From: Nelumbo lutea
Lineage: Eukaryota; Streptophyta; Magnoliopsida; Proteales; Nelumbonaceae
Length of the DNA stretch: 64,000 nucleotides
Assembly: GCA_022828595.1 (NCBI GenBank)
Contig: JAKGHH010000005.1
Span: forward strand, 65,777,655-65,841,654
Direction of reading: 5' to 3'
The translations under genes were made by a program, and so were the position numbers. The notes beneath the pieces are model-generated. The model saw nothing but the letters and a program-made list of their open reading frames with translations. It was not told the DNA's origin and ran no database searches. Positions within the stretch are counted from its first letter, which is position 1. Every line of letters starts with the position of its first letter. Shown piece by piece: positions 1 through 11,630 of this stretch.

Positions 1-441
1 TAATTGCTATGTTTCCAGGGCCAATAGGAGTGGGTGATACACTGAGAACGGAGGTGATGATTTTACTTCAACGTTTTAAGGTTGACTAAGCAGATGACTC
101 TTCACCAAATTGAGGTAGAAGGGGATTCTAAGCTACTAATTCGTTGGATGTAGTCACAAAGGTTAGGGCTTTGGGTCTATAGACAGCTCATGAGGAAAAT
201 AAATTGTTTAGCAAGGGAGATAGGGGTCCCTTTCAATTGGGTCCAAAGGTTAGCTAATGGACTAGCTGATATGTTGGCAAAGCAAGGGGCTTTCAGGGAG
301 AACTTGTTTTCAGTTTTCGGCAGTACTGTAACTTAAAGACTTTTTTTTGAGGTCAGCACCCTTGTGTTTGGGTGATTGACAGTTGTAATATTTTTGTTAA
401 ATTAATTCAATAAAAGTCACGGTTTCCTATCAAAAAAAAAA
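1..441 (+). mobile_element. 3' end of a LINE (non-LTR retrotransposon) with decayed RNase H region
   Basis: Read on the plus strand with one frameshift near position 90, the segment gives an RNase H-like ending of plant LINE polyproteins: EVEGDSK (acidic catalytic neighbourhood) near 110-130, a run ending NGLADMLAKQGA near 255-290, and a stop near 335. An internal TAG at 151-153 and the frameshift show it is dead. It is followed by a short untranslated tail, AATAAA near 409 and an A-run at 432-441, the expected 3' end of a LINE. The 5' part lies outside the window. It sits downstream of exon 3 of the HVA22-like gene, in the opposite orientation, so it is probably an intron insertion. Confidence 0.75.
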
Positions 442-513
442 GAAGCAAGTGGTAAGAGTACATACCAAAAGGTGATCATAAATTCTAAACTTAAGTACCA
501 ACCGTATACTAAC

Positions 514-2162
514 CTGCCCAGTATAATAGCCACCTCTGTTGCTCATTCTGATCTTTCTTCTCAATAGCCTTGAATGTAGAGTATACAGGTAAAACAACAC
601 CCACAGAACAGCTGCACAAGCCAACAATTTATTACAATACTTCATAAAATGGATTTTGGACATAAGAAAAAAATGCCAACCTATGTATGTATTATTTCAG
701 AAAGACGAATAGAATATCCAGAAAGTATTTTGATCTATCATGCCAAAAACATGTTTTATCTGGATACAAATCCAATGTACCAAAACTAGCATTCATCCAT
801 TCCATTGATCCATAGCCTTAGACCTTATTGAATGTCGTTTCTATGTGCTTCAGTGCTTAAAAGGTGCAAAATGAATCAGAAAACACATAAATAAAGATAC
901 GGAATTCAACCTTTATAATAAGTGTGAATCTAGAAACTTACCAAGCCGTTCTGATGACAACATTAGAACTCAGTGGGCAAAGGAGCAACCGCAACCCAAC
1001 CTGCATTGGTAAGAAAGCATCATTACCATTGAACTTAATTTCAGGTATGTAGCAAATTAGCAGGAGAAAAAGGATCCTAATTTTGTTTCTACAGAAATAA
1101 ATAATTGATAACCTAAGAGATGTATTAGCCATTGTTGTTATTTCCTGTTTTCTCTGTGGCAGTCATCACTGAGGATGAATTTCCACCACAAAATGCCAAA
1201 GTCTATTTGCCATTGAATCTTTCATTTCAAATTCTGGAAATCGTCAGCCGCCATGAGAGAAATGTTTCCAATACCTAGAAACAAAATGTCAAAGTCTATT
1301 TCCTGTTTTGCTTATTATTTGCTACTTTGCTTACCTATTGCTGGTGTACTATATCAGACTACAACTGAAAATGAAAACTTAGAGCAAAGAATTATGGGTT
1401 TTCATACTGTGATAATACTATAATAGTGAAAAGGCATTAATTACATGGGACCCATTCTCTTGAGAAAACTACCTCAAGGATATCAGAAATCCAAATTAAA
1501 ACACGATTAGTGTTTACATTATTGTTGTGACAATATTAAGTTACATCGGTAATATAGTTAGAAACTCTTTGTTACTAAACAATATTCAGTTTCGGTTCCA
1601 AGCTAGACCGATATTCCACCCAGATAATCTTTGAGACCAATACAATTAAAAACCAAAAACGCATACAGAGATACAACCTTGCTCGTGACAGCACGCCCAA
1701 ACACGTATTAAATGAGAATAATTTAAGTATCGAAGATATTTTACCGAAAAAGCTTGAAAGAAAACGATACGAGTTCAATAACTAAACCAGAAATGAATAT
1801 CAAATTCAATCAAGTAATCATTAACAATAATCACCATAAGTTCATAACCAAATAAATCCACCAAACAAGACTAGACATAATTGAAATAATCAACAAACAG
1901 TATTTAAACTAAGCAATTCAACAATCAATGTGGCAGGGAGAGGAAAAAAAAGCATACAGATTAATTGTATTAGATGGTAATGGGTAGGAAAGATTAAAAA
2001 AAAGAAGAAGTAAAGATCAGAATTCAAACCCTCAAGGAAAAAAAAAAAAAAGAGAGAAACAAGGAGGAAAGGAAAATTAAAAATAGAAAAAAAAAAAAAG
2101 AAAGAAGACTGATCCTCAGAATTTTCTACCTCGCTTGGAATGCTAGAACCGAGAAAAGCCAT
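514..2162 (-). CDS. HVA22-like protein k, 5' part (exons 1-3; gene continues beyond the left edge)
   Basis: Three short exons on the minus strand join in frame: 2162-2130 (MAFLGSSIPSE), 1000-942 (VGLRLLLCPLSSNVV...) and 611-514 (...LPVYSTFKAIEKKDQ..., ending WLLYWA). Each is bounded by GT and AG dinucleotides, with phases 0 and 2, then phase 1 after exon 3. The combined protein matches the N-terminus of the plant HVA22k type: the SEVGLRLLLCPL start, the PVYSTFKAIE segment and the LLYWA helix of the TB2/DP1/HVA22 (REEP-like) family. These are small ER membrane proteins with hairpin membrane segments that shape ER tubules and, in plants, are linked to ABA and stress responses and vesicle traffic. 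The remaining C-terminal exons are not in 1-513; a LINE lies there instead, so they should be left of the window. No defect is seen in the visible exons. The exons are too short to stand out as open frames and were recognised from splicing and family similarity. Confidence 0.88.
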
Positions 2163-2404
2163 TCGATGAATTTGCAGATAAAACTCGAGAAAACCTGGAC
2201 TGAGAGGTCCTTCACATGCTAGCAATGGTTTGCTGTTCAGAAACCCTGTTCAGTATTTATGTACAGGTGTACCCTCCCCCTCTAATCCTCTTTTGAGTTT
2301 TGATGTTTCCGCTTTGCTTTCTCCGGGTTCTTCGTCTCTCTCTCTCTTTGAACCGAAGGAGGTAAACCAATTTGGAAGAAAGGATTTAAAAAAGTGGCAG
2401 GAGA

Positions 2405-2410
2405 TTTATA
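2405..2410 (-). promoter_or_regulatory. possible TATA box of the HVA22-like gene
   Basis: On the minus strand the sequence reads TATAAATC, about 240 bases upstream of the HVA22-like ATG at 2162. The intervening DNA contains a GA-rich leader (2336-2350 region) typical of plant 5' untranslated regions. Position only; no transcript evidence. Confidence 0.3.
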
Positions 2411-2515
2411 TCCATGCTTCAAAAATATACCGAACGCTCAAGAGCTTGCTGAATCTCCTCCGCACATCTGGTGCTTGTGCCTCGCATCATGATTCACAAA
2501 TTCTCGATTCGCAAG

Positions 2516-3056
2516 TAGTGGTGAGCAAGAAAAAACTGAAAAAAATAACTGAAAAATCGAACCGAACCGGAAAACCGACTGAAATTAACCAAAAATCTGG
2601 TTAACCGAATCCATTGGTTCGGTTTTGATTCAGTATTTTAAAATATAGAAGGTATTCGTTCGGTTTTGATTAACCAGTATAGAAAACTGGTGGTTAACCG
2701 GATCCATCGGTATACATATAATTCTATATATTTTAGGTATATTTATATATATTATATATATTTTATATTTTCTATATTTTTAAATTAATAAATATGTATC
2801 ATATATAAATATATTTTTATAATATATTATTTATTATTTAAAATATAATATTATATATTTCTTATTTTTTATTATATCTTTATATATTTTTATAATATAC
2901 ATTATAAATATAAACAAAAAACAAAAAAACTAACAAACCAAACCGGTTAACCAATCGGCTTCCGTTTGGTTTTTGTTACCGATTTTCCAGAAACCGGTGA
3001 TACTAGCTCAATTCCAAAATTAAGCCCAATCGAACTATGAACAACCCCTATTTGCA
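2516..3056. repeat. TIR-like element with AT-rich core (GGTTCGGTTTTG type)
   Basis: It begins AGTGGTGAGCAAG with several CCGAACCGGAAAACC-type motifs, has a core of almost pure A/T (2715-2925), and ends with the same motifs inverted (AACCGGTTAACC, GGTTTTTG) and GAACAACCCC. Similar layouts occur at 28019-28240 and 42793-43245. No coding potential; it looks like a non-autonomous DNA element family, class unknown. Confidence 0.55.
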
Positions 3057-6000
3057 AGGTGCCAATTACATAATCACTAAGGGTCTCTTTGATTGCTGAG
3101 AAAATTGGACTGAGAAAGGATGGGATGAGAAATGTTGGGATGAGAAGAGGAAATTTTATTTTCTCAGTTAGTTATAATGTGTTTGTTTGCTGAAAAAATT
3201 TTCATGAGAAAATCTATTTTCTAGTGTTTGTTTTGCAAGAAAATTTATAGGAGAAAAATCATACTAAATTATAAAAATGCATGTAATTTACTTTTATGAC
3301 AACTTGCACCCCTCAAATGTTGGGATGACAAGTTGCTTGCTCTCAAATGTTTCAACAGAATTTACATGTGCATAACCAAATCTCTACATTCAACCATTAG
3401 CAACTCCCTGCAGGTTATTTTTTCCTTTCTCTTTTCCATAAATCATTATCTGCAGTTCTTAATGAAGATATGTGCTCTTTGAGAGAGTATCCAGTGCAAG
3501 AAGAATCAATTACCTCCGTGGAATAAGGGGACAAGATGAGGAAATGGGAGAATATATTTGTTGTTATGGTGATTTTATATGTTCCATAACCCGTTTGTTG
3601 AACAAAGTTAGTTATTTACCTTGGGATCCAAAAGTCTATTTTGAGTTGTTCCCACTGTCATGTTTCTTTAAATGAATTAATTTTCTATTATCTTCATTCT
3701 TCCTTTTCTATGCTAAAAGTTGCAATTTTCTAATTGACTTTGCAACCATTGAGGCCATTCAAAGCATAGATTCATACATGAGCAAGCTCAATATGATGAG
3801 ATGATGAAGCTGCCTCAGAAAAATTCATCCTTTCCATGAGGATAATTGAGACTACATTTGTGCGATTGTACTTTTTAAAATGTGATCAGAAAGTGCCAAT
3901 GTAGGAAATAAGTATCCATAATTTTTAATAATAAATAAGTTTGCAATCTGGAAGTGAGGATAAATGAGACCACATTTGTGCAATTATACTTTTTAAAATG
4001 TGATCAGAAAGTGCCAATGCAGGAAGCAAGCATGTCCACAATTCCTAGTAGTAAATAAATCCATGTTCAATCTGACATTGTTACTTCCCTTTGGCTTCTC
4101 TGCCTAAAAACAGCAGCCTCCAGAAGACCTATGGAAAGTGGCAATTGAAAAGAGCTGGTTTGTTCCTCTTGTAAGGAGTTTCTCATAATAGTTTATGGGC
4201 CTCTCCAAATTATTTTTGGTGGTGCTCACAATGCAATCTGAGTTCAGAAAAGAAATATTCATTTTTCTTATATGAGAAAGAAGATATGTTTCAATTTTTC
4301 ACTCCATTGAAGTAGATAAGCATCAATATCTTTGGCTTGGGTCCAAAGGAGCTTTGCTTTGTTGAACAGGGAGATATTTGCATAAGTTGGAACCACGTAG
4401 GAAACAGAAAATACTGTAATAGTCTTATAGAGATGAACTCCCCTCTAGGATGCTAATGGATATTTAAGCTCAATGTTGACAAGAATTTGTTTGTGAATCT
4501 GAGTTCAGCATATGTGTTGGGTCCATTTTTGTGAACATGCATGTGGATTGGTGATGAGCTTGTTTATCTTATTATTTCCCACATTCAGAGATGTAAATGA
4601 AGCCACACCAAAAGCTTCCAGGAATACTCTGCTCCTTTGTTATGTCTCCTGTTTCAACTTTCAATTCAAGGATAACCCTTAAATTCCATTATATGGGTAA
4701 GGAAATTTAACCAGCCAGAGTAGAAGACCAGCTAGTAGGTACATTGAGAATATGAAGCAATCAAAGTGTAGATTGGGATCACACTACCCCATGTTATTGC
4801 TAGCGCATCTTTAGAGAATATTGTAAAAGCATGTTCTGACCATAGGGAGTAGTTTTAATATTTAACATATACTATTGCTACAAGTTGCCTCCAATTGTTA
4901 TAATTTTAATCTTTAGAGAATATTGTAAGAGTTGATCAATCTTAAAGAGAATACAATAAGAATTGAGATTCATATGGGAGCAAGTAAAATCAAAATAATC
5001 TTCTATCAAATAACTGTATCTGGGATTTCTAATATTATTAGGTCAGTGATGTGAGAAACCACCCTGCCCTCCCCGAAAAAAAAAAAAAATTAATTATGGA
5101 CAAAGACAATAGAAGGACAAAAATAATAACACTATATATTAATTGTGTCTTTGCATGCCATAATTAAAAAGAGTTGCCCAAATTGCCAAATAATATCATT
5201 ACCATAATTATAATTTTGGTAGGTAATTGAATCTGAGACACAGGTGACTGCAAATGAGCATAGCTGCCTGCAGAAGAGGAAAGGAGCATATGAAAGGGAA
5301 AATATCAACTAGGTGCAAGAACTCCTCATACAAATTGGGTATGAAATTGGAATGTCACACTTTCTGTTTTTCAGTTACATTACTCAAATATAGGATGAAG
5401 AGAATAAAATCTAGCTCGCTATTAGCGCTGTCATGAAAAATAACAGGATGCCAATGACAATACAATTAAATAAGAAATGATTATTTACTGTGTAATGTAG
5501 AGAATTTCAGACTTAGTTATGGCAGGTAGGAAACCAAAACCAGTAGTAGGAAGATGGCACATTGAAATGATCACAACTCATTGTAGTGAACAAAATAACT
5601 TAAGTTGGGCTCTATATCCACAGGTTTCGAGTCCATCAACTTATAATTCACTTAATAAATGCTATCCTATCACATTGAAAGCAAGCTATACCCCATCATC
5701 TGTGAAGAGAGGCAAGCATAGGGAAGAATTGAAATGCCTTATACCATTTGAAGCCTTACTGACAATCACAATCTTATCATTATCAATTTATAATCAAATA
5801 GCTTAGTTAATATTCCCTGAAAAACCAAAGATTTCTCCAATCTCCATATGTAAATACCTCTACATAGTTTCTGAAAAACTTTTGCCATTAGTGAAGAAGA
5901 GCCATAAATATTTAAAGACAAAGAAACAAGCATATCCAATAGGGCCAGGGGGTTTCAGAATAAGGAAGCCATTAAGGATTCATTCTTCAATTACAACAGA

Positions 6001-6230
6001 AGGGTGCAGCTTATAAATTCCCAAAGAGTAATAGTAAATGATTGCGAAGTACTGGAAGCACACATTAACAAAAGAAAAATGAAAAGAAAAAAAAAAAGAA
6101 AAACATCAATATGGATTAAAGGACCAGAATCAAATGGTAAAGTAAAATAGACAGAGCTAGTTAGGGTATATCTAACTACTGTCTGAATGAAGAAGATGTC
6201 TAATCGAAATGTGGGTGAGATTAAGAAACT
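3057..6230. other. intergenic; no gene recognised
   Basis: Ordinary AT-rich intergenic DNA. It holds one tandem duplication (3838-4077, listed separately), an A-run near 5079-5091 and only short open frames without family resemblance. The start (3075-3250) has TTTGATTGCTGAGAAAA wording that recurs at the minus-strand end of the ketoacyl-CoA synthase fragment near 6700-6725, probably another dispersed repeat. Confidence 0.5.
3838..4077. repeat. 118-bp tandem duplication
   Basis: Two direct copies start at 3838 and 3956 with the same GAGGATAA-TGAGAC-ACATTTGTG wording and share TACTTTTTAAAATGTGATC and AGAAAGTGCCAATG. The copies differ at scattered positions and by small indels, so the duplication is not recent. 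No coding content. Confidence 0.85.
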
Positions 6231-6583
6231 GTCTGCACAGGGTACCTATCAATGCAATCTTCCCAGGGACCCTTGGGAGAAGGCTTTACATGCCGAAGAG
6301 CTTCCCAGACAGCACTGTTACACTTGAAACCACTTCCAAATGCAATCTGCTACACACGGTGACCCTTGCGCATCCTCCCCTTGGCCTCTGTGTAGGCCAA
6401 CTCATACCAAATGGAGCTTGACGATGTATTGCCGAAACGGTGGAGGGACATCCGAGAAGCCTCAACATGTACCGGCATCAGCTGTAGGTTCTTCTCCAGT
6501 TCATCAATCACAGCCCTTCCTCCGGCATGTATGCAGAAATGATCGAAAGCCAGCTTGAAGTCCGGAATGTATGGCTTCACCTT
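6231..6583 (-). pseudogene. 3-ketoacyl-CoA synthase (KCS) C-terminal fragment, truncated and with a stop
   Basis: The minus strand from about 6583 reads [20 protein letters not shown] and continues through [18 protein letters not shown] and [14 protein letters not shown] to a natural end at 6231-6233. This is the C-terminal third of the plant FAE1/CUT1-type condensing enzyme that makes very-long-chain 3-ketoacyl-CoAs at the ER for waxes, suberin and sphingolipids. The active-site His (CIHAGG) and Asn (RFGNTS) regions are present; the N-terminal membrane segments and nucleophilic Cys region are missing. The conserved Trp after GHRV is a TAG stop at 6350-6352, consistent with a G-to-A change. 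Similarity ends abruptly near 6583, next to repeat-like sequence. Truncation plus nonsense makes it a pseudogene; whether it was carried here by a transposon or is a deletion remnant cannot be told. Confidence 0.9.
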
Positions 6584-6904
6584 TGAAATGATCTCACTTA
6601 ATTTTGAGATCTGCGTCCTCTTGTTTATCATTCCAAAACACTGTTTACGAGTAAACAACCACAGGAAAGGAAGAATAATTTGAGAATATTCTATTTTTTC
6701 ATTCCTTTTCAGCAATCAAACAGACCCTAAGGTTCCATCTGGGATGTGCCTGTGAGGTGTATTGTGTGCGGAGCAGATCCCATTGTAGCAAAGACTTATA
6801 CCCGTTTGGGAGGAATTTCGGGAATTGGATTTTGAGTTTTTGAGCTGCCCCCCAACCCCCACCACACAGGTCTGAAGCTTCATTTGCTATTCGATGATTT
6901 TTGG
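6584..6904. other. intergenic, repeat-like; no gene
   Basis: Contains the repeat-like AGGGTCTGTTTGATTGCTG wording (minus strand, ending near 6729), then unremarkable sequence with a C-rich run at 6848-6864. Nothing else recognised. Confidence 0.4.
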
Positions 6905-7167
6905 CATGGTTTTTAAAAATGAATTGGTGACCGAATCGGTCAAGGGTCCAATTACCGATTTGAATGGTCTAATAGTTCAATTCAAACGGCCAGCCCGTTC
7001 TGATAAAAAATTAAAAAAACAGAAAATTGTCAAAACCGTTCGAACGGTTAACCAGCTGGTTCAGCGGATTATTGAGCAAAATCAACAGTTTTCGGGGAAA
7101 AAGCGGGTTTGGGAGAAAACAGACCAGTTCCTGGTTTTTCCGGTCCGATCCGATTTTGAAAGCCATG
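6905..7167. mobile_element. Mutator-like MITE, GGTTTT-AAAACC family, copy 1
   Basis: Starts CATGGTTTTTAAAAAT and ends TTTTGAAAGCCATG, an imperfect terminal inverted repeat. Internal wording is shared in either orientation with the copies at 38361, 46004, 47115 and 47659: CCGTTCTGA, ACCGTTCGAACGGTTAACC, GACCGGTTC-type motifs. Short frames open on both strands here reflect the palindromic composition, not genes. This copy is diverged, with only approximate flanking repeats. Confidence 0.7.
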
Positions 7168-8230
7168 ATTTTTTGTTTCATTTGTACCATTTGCCATGTA
7201 AGTCGGTTTTTTAGATAGCGGCTTTGAATGTGTCTGGTACTGATTCTCATGGGTATATTATTTTTGCATTTGAGTTATTATTCAATGTGATGTTGGATAT
7301 AATGTCATCTTCAAACAATTGTAATTAGCTAGAAATTACCAAATCACCAAAACTGCTCAATCAAACAGAAATTTCAACACCAATTCCTCTAGTGCTAACA
7401 TGGCTCCACATGGTAGTGATTTTTAAAAAATCTCACAAAACCTATTTTTACACCGTGCCCTCACAACCCTTACAACCATGCATTGGGAATATTTCCCCTA
7501 CATAAAAAACATGGGAAAATTTTGCCGATTAATACCTTGTACTTTGGGCCTAGTGCCACTTTGATCCCCAAACTTTAAAACGCAACAATTCAATACCTAC
7601 CTAGGCTTTCGAAATGTGTCAATCCAGTACTTATCGTTAACCAGATGTTAAGTGGCATTTGAAAAGACACAAATACTTTTTGAATGATATATATTTCTCT
7701 TTATCAACCAACCATTGATAAAAAATGAACAGTCCCAAATTCTTGCCTCTTCTATTCAAAAAAGCTGGGGTTACATCTTAATGGGCATTCTAGTGATTTT
7801 GGATAAAAGAGGCAATGATTTGAGACTTCATTTTTATCAACGTCTAAATGGTTGATAAAGAGAATTAGATGACACTTGAAAGGCTATTTGTGTCTTTTCA
7901 AATGCTACTTAATGAGTTGGTTATGACCGCAAGGACCGTGAGGACAGCATGAGGACCACATTGTGAAGACAAAATCTAAATTCGATTAAAGCATTGAGCT
8001 ACTAAGAGCCCATTTAATATGGCTTCTACATTGAATGTGAGTTGCAATGATAGAGTTATGGTGGTTGAGCACCAGCGTTCCAAATAAAGCTACTATAGTA
8101 TTTTTGTATTATAGTCGCATTTCTCACATTTAGAGTGCAGGATTTTCACCAGACTTAACTTCTAGCATTCATGTGTTGGACCCAACTCAAAACACAAAAG
8201 GTGCATCCAAGAGCCCTCTCAAACAATTAT
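7168..8230. other. intergenic with an inverted-repeat element; no gene
   Basis: Holds the inverted repeat at 7649-7911 (separate entry) in a setting that starts near 7525 with AATACCTTGTACTTTGGGCC. The rest shows nothing recognisable. Confidence 0.4.
7649..7911. repeat. inverted repeat with 27-bp arms
   Basis: Arms TTAAGTGGCATTTGAAAAGA... (7648-7675) and ...TCTTTTCAAATGCTACTTAA (7885-7912) are reverse complements with one mismatch. Sub-arms inside also pair (TTTATCAACCAACCATTGAT against ATGGTTGATAAAGAG), so most of the 260 bp can fold. Likely a small non-autonomous TIR element. Confidence 0.75.
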
Positions 8231-8391
8231 GGATCTCCTGCGCCGACGAGAACTCTGCCCACATTTATTGCAGCCACACATGGAGAACATCTCATCCTTT
8301 GCATAGCATTATGAAGGGGGAGATGTTCCTAATTCACGGGAGTAGTGTATTGTGGGAAGGCATGGGCAAAGTTCTCGTGGACAGGAAATCC
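8231..8391 (+). mobile_element. foldback element, GGATCTCCTGCCCACG family, copy 1
   Basis: Begins GGATCTCCTGC and ends CGTGGACAGGAAATCC, its inverted counterpart. The core GGAGAACATCTCATCCTTTG and GGGAGATGTTCCTAATTCAC can pair internally. Closely related copies lie at 26061-26188, 26231-26391 and 51455-51592. A short open frame across the element is incidental. Confidence 0.8.
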
Positions 8392-9490
8392 GGAGTCCTC
8401 TCAAATGGTGAAGTTGAACTTTGGCGGGAGCTCTTTGGGCAACTTGGGCCCTTCGAATAGATGGAGTTTTGTGTCATGAAGGGGGCAAACTAATGCGAAT
8501 AAATACACATTTCAAAATGTAAATCATTAAATTGACTTTAACCAGGTTGATTGGTATTTGGATTTAACATGCAACCAAGCCAATAAATGCATTATAGTTG
8601 AACTCAAAAGACATTTTATTTGTTGATTTAATATTATGTTTCATATAGCATGTATAAATATAATATTTTTGGGTAAATTGCTAAAACCTTTCATAAAATT
8701 TGCTAATTGCAATCACCCCCTAAATTTTTCGATACAGTTGTAAGTAGACCCCCCCTTTTTTTAGAATCCTTTAACAAAAAAAATGAAAATGTCCAAAATA
8801 CCCATAAAATTACTATTCAAGTTAGTTTATATGAAAAAAAAGAAAATAATATAAACTTTATAAATAATAAAAAATAGAGAATTTAAAGTGGAAGCTTCAC
8901 CTTTAATTAATTGATATAAAGGATTAGAAAATAATTGAATTTAAGAAAAGAGATTAAAAATGCTTGAACTAATGATATGATTCATATGAACTGAAAGTTT
9001 AGAAAATGGGGTTCTACTTGCAATTATGAGAAGAGATAATTATAATTAAGAAGTTTTAGCAACGGTCAAAAACTTTAGGGAAGTATCATCAATTTACTTT
9101 TTGAAAAGATACTAATACCTACTATATTTTAGCAACAAATGATGTTATTTTTATTTACGCGTTTAACCGAATTTCATTGACATGTTAGTTGGTATAATGT
9201 GTAGAAACTTTTAATCAATACTTGCAAGAGGGTGTATTAGAGATTTTGGTATTTGTGCCACACCATATAACCCATGTCAGAATTGTTAAAGTCAAAGGAT
9301 GTTTTTGTTTTTATGAATAGTCAATAGAATAAAGCAGGACAAATAAAATAAATGAAATAAGGTTTTTAACGATGGTGTAGACGTGAAATCCAAGTATCCA
9401 CCTTATATATTTAATATCTTTGTATTTTTGCTAGTTTTCATTAATAGTATTTTTTAAAATCAAATTAGAAATGGTTTGACTTTGTTACCG
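8392..9490. other. AT-rich intergenic; no gene
   Basis: Nothing recognised apart from an imperfect inverted pair near the ends of 8680-9085 (GCTAAAACCTTTCATAAAAT and its rough complement AAGAAGTTTTAGCAAC), probably an old TIR element. Confidence 0.4.
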
Positions 9491-9610
9491 AAGCTCAGTT
9501 TGAAAGAGTATAAATACAAATATGTATAATAAAAATACATATAAAATAGAAGATTTTATACTTTACATATTTGTATTTATATATATATATATATATATAT
9601 TTATCTTAAA
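9491..9610. mobile_element. degraded GGCTCAG Tourist-like MITE copy with (AT)n
   Basis: Left end AGCTCAGTTTGAAAGAGTAT followed by AAATACAAATATGTA; the mirrored CATATTTGTATTTATA near 9565-9582 runs into an (AT) microsatellite at 9581-9600. The right terminal CTGAGCC is lost. Family membership rests on the better copies at 46495 and 59685. Confidence 0.55.
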
Positions 9611-11108
9611 AGGGGCTGGGAGAATTAGTTAATGAGAAAAATTATCAACAATTGTTTTCATTGACCAATAATCCTGTGTTTGTTTTCAGTAACTTGGGTT
9701 CTACGCCAAATTAGTTTTTCATTGATATCACTTATTTGAGTGGGTAAAAAGCTTTTTCATCGGGAAGTTGTTAAAATATTATGGGATAAACCTGAAAAAC
9801 ACTTTTAATACAATCCAAATAAATGATTTATCAAAAATTAAGTAGGCCTAAATGAGATATATTCCCAATGCTGCGATGGCTATATCGGAAAAATACAAAA
9901 AAATAAAAAACCCTAAAATGTTGAAATGATGCATATGTATCGGTGTTTATTCAATAAACTTTCACGACTCTAAACACACGCTTTGTTAATTTCTCTTTTT
10001 CTAATTAAAAAGAATTTCTTGAAACCCTATAAAAACCATAGTTTATAGAGAAACATCCCATCAACCATATATCTTCACTTCCTTTCGCCACCTCTTTTTT
10101 ATTTCCCATCATCTATACTCTATAGTCTGGTCGACAATGCCTAGGGTGATCATGGACCAGGCCGAGGCCAGCCTCGGTTAGATTTTGCACCTATAATAAT
10201 ATACTTAACCTATGCCTTTTAACTTCACCTTCTAAATTGGGATGATATGAGTTAAGGTTAAATTAGGGTTAATGTTGATATGATTGCATGCCCCTACCAA
10301 TGCCTTTTCTTTTAATTTATTTTTGTTCAAAAATATTGTAAAGTTAAAATTCCAAAATCCCCCACTTTCTCTTCCAGCCCTTATTTTCTAAAAATTCTGT
10401 TTCCTTATATTATCCTCACTCCCTTTGGCAATGAGGCCCACTCTCTTATATTTTTATTGGTTTTTGTTTTATTACCTATGTCATTGTACGCATAAAATAC
10501 ACGTGCTCTGATACTAATTTAGGTGCATGTATGTAAGTATGAAAGAGTGTGTATCTATTTATGATGTATGATATGCATCAACAATTTTAGATTTAAAGGC
10601 TGAGATTTGTTTTTTAGTTGGAATCATTATAACATAAAAGTACTCCTCTAAAGCACTTAACTTTATATACACTAATTTAAACCTAATAAATTAATCCTAA
10701 GTTTGGCAAATGAGAATATTTTTATTAAAGCAAAAAAGAAGCGAAGAACAAGTTAGGTCAATCCAAACCAAATGTTAGGTTAGGATTCAATTTTGAAGGG
10801 GCTAGGGTTGACCCTTACCTGACCTAAACAGGGTCCGACTTGCACTTCCATGAGGGCTGGCTCGTTGATGTGTTAGTTGGTTTGTTTTAGTGTTGATGCA
10901 GAATCGAATCTCACATCAGTACTTTGGAGAAAAAGGGGTCAAGGGGAAAGTTATTAATGGTGCACGGCACCGAATACCAACAAAAAAAAATAAATGTTAG
11001 TGAGAAATGTATTTTGCTCTTAAACTTTTGGGTTTAAAGGTTTGAATCGAGGTTTAGGGTTTAAGGTTTAGGAAAGTAGGAAACCTAAAAAAAGGTTTGA
11101 GTACAAAC
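9611..11108. other. intergenic; no gene recognised
   Basis: AT-rich, with scattered GGTTTAGGGTTTAAGG-like wording near 11040-11080 (resembles degenerate telomere-type repeats but irregular). No open frame with family resemblance. Confidence 0.4.
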
Positions 11109-11630
11109 AAAAACCTCCCTTGAGGTTTCTGACAATCATAAAACCTTTCCCGTAGATTAAAAAAATCTTGTAGTTACCTCCCTACTATCATTGTCTCAGT
11201 TCATAATCAAGAAAAAAAACATTATTATCTCCATAATAGAGACTTCAAAATTATAAAATTGCCCTTACTAATTAGGAAACTTTTCGATATGATCAAAATG
11301 CCAGATTTGCCCTTTTAGACTTCACTCAATCATAATGAATTTACAAAATTAAGTTACTTTACTCTTTAATCTGACATAGGAAATTTTTTTAGTTAAAAGT
11401 TATTAGTTTTTGTTGAGTATTATAGTAAATCTCTATCCAAATTATAGATACAAGGGTGGAATGGGCATTTTCAAAAAAAAAAATAATGCATTAAGCCAAC
11501 GTTTTCTGGATGGGACAATGACGAAAGAGAAGTAACCGAAGGATTTTTCAAAACTATAGGGGAAGTTTTTGTTAAAATGAAACTTCATGGGAGGCTTTTA
11601 TGATTGTCAGAAACCTCATGGGAGGTTTTT
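11109..11630. mobile_element. non-autonomous TIR element, about 520 bp
   Basis: Left end AAAAACCTCCCTTGAGGTTT then CTGACAATCATAAAA; right end TTTTATGATTGTCAG then AAACCTCATGGGAGGTTTTT. These are reverse complements over about 35 bp with few mismatches. The inside has no coding potential. Superfamily not determined; no clear target duplication seen. Confidence 0.8.
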
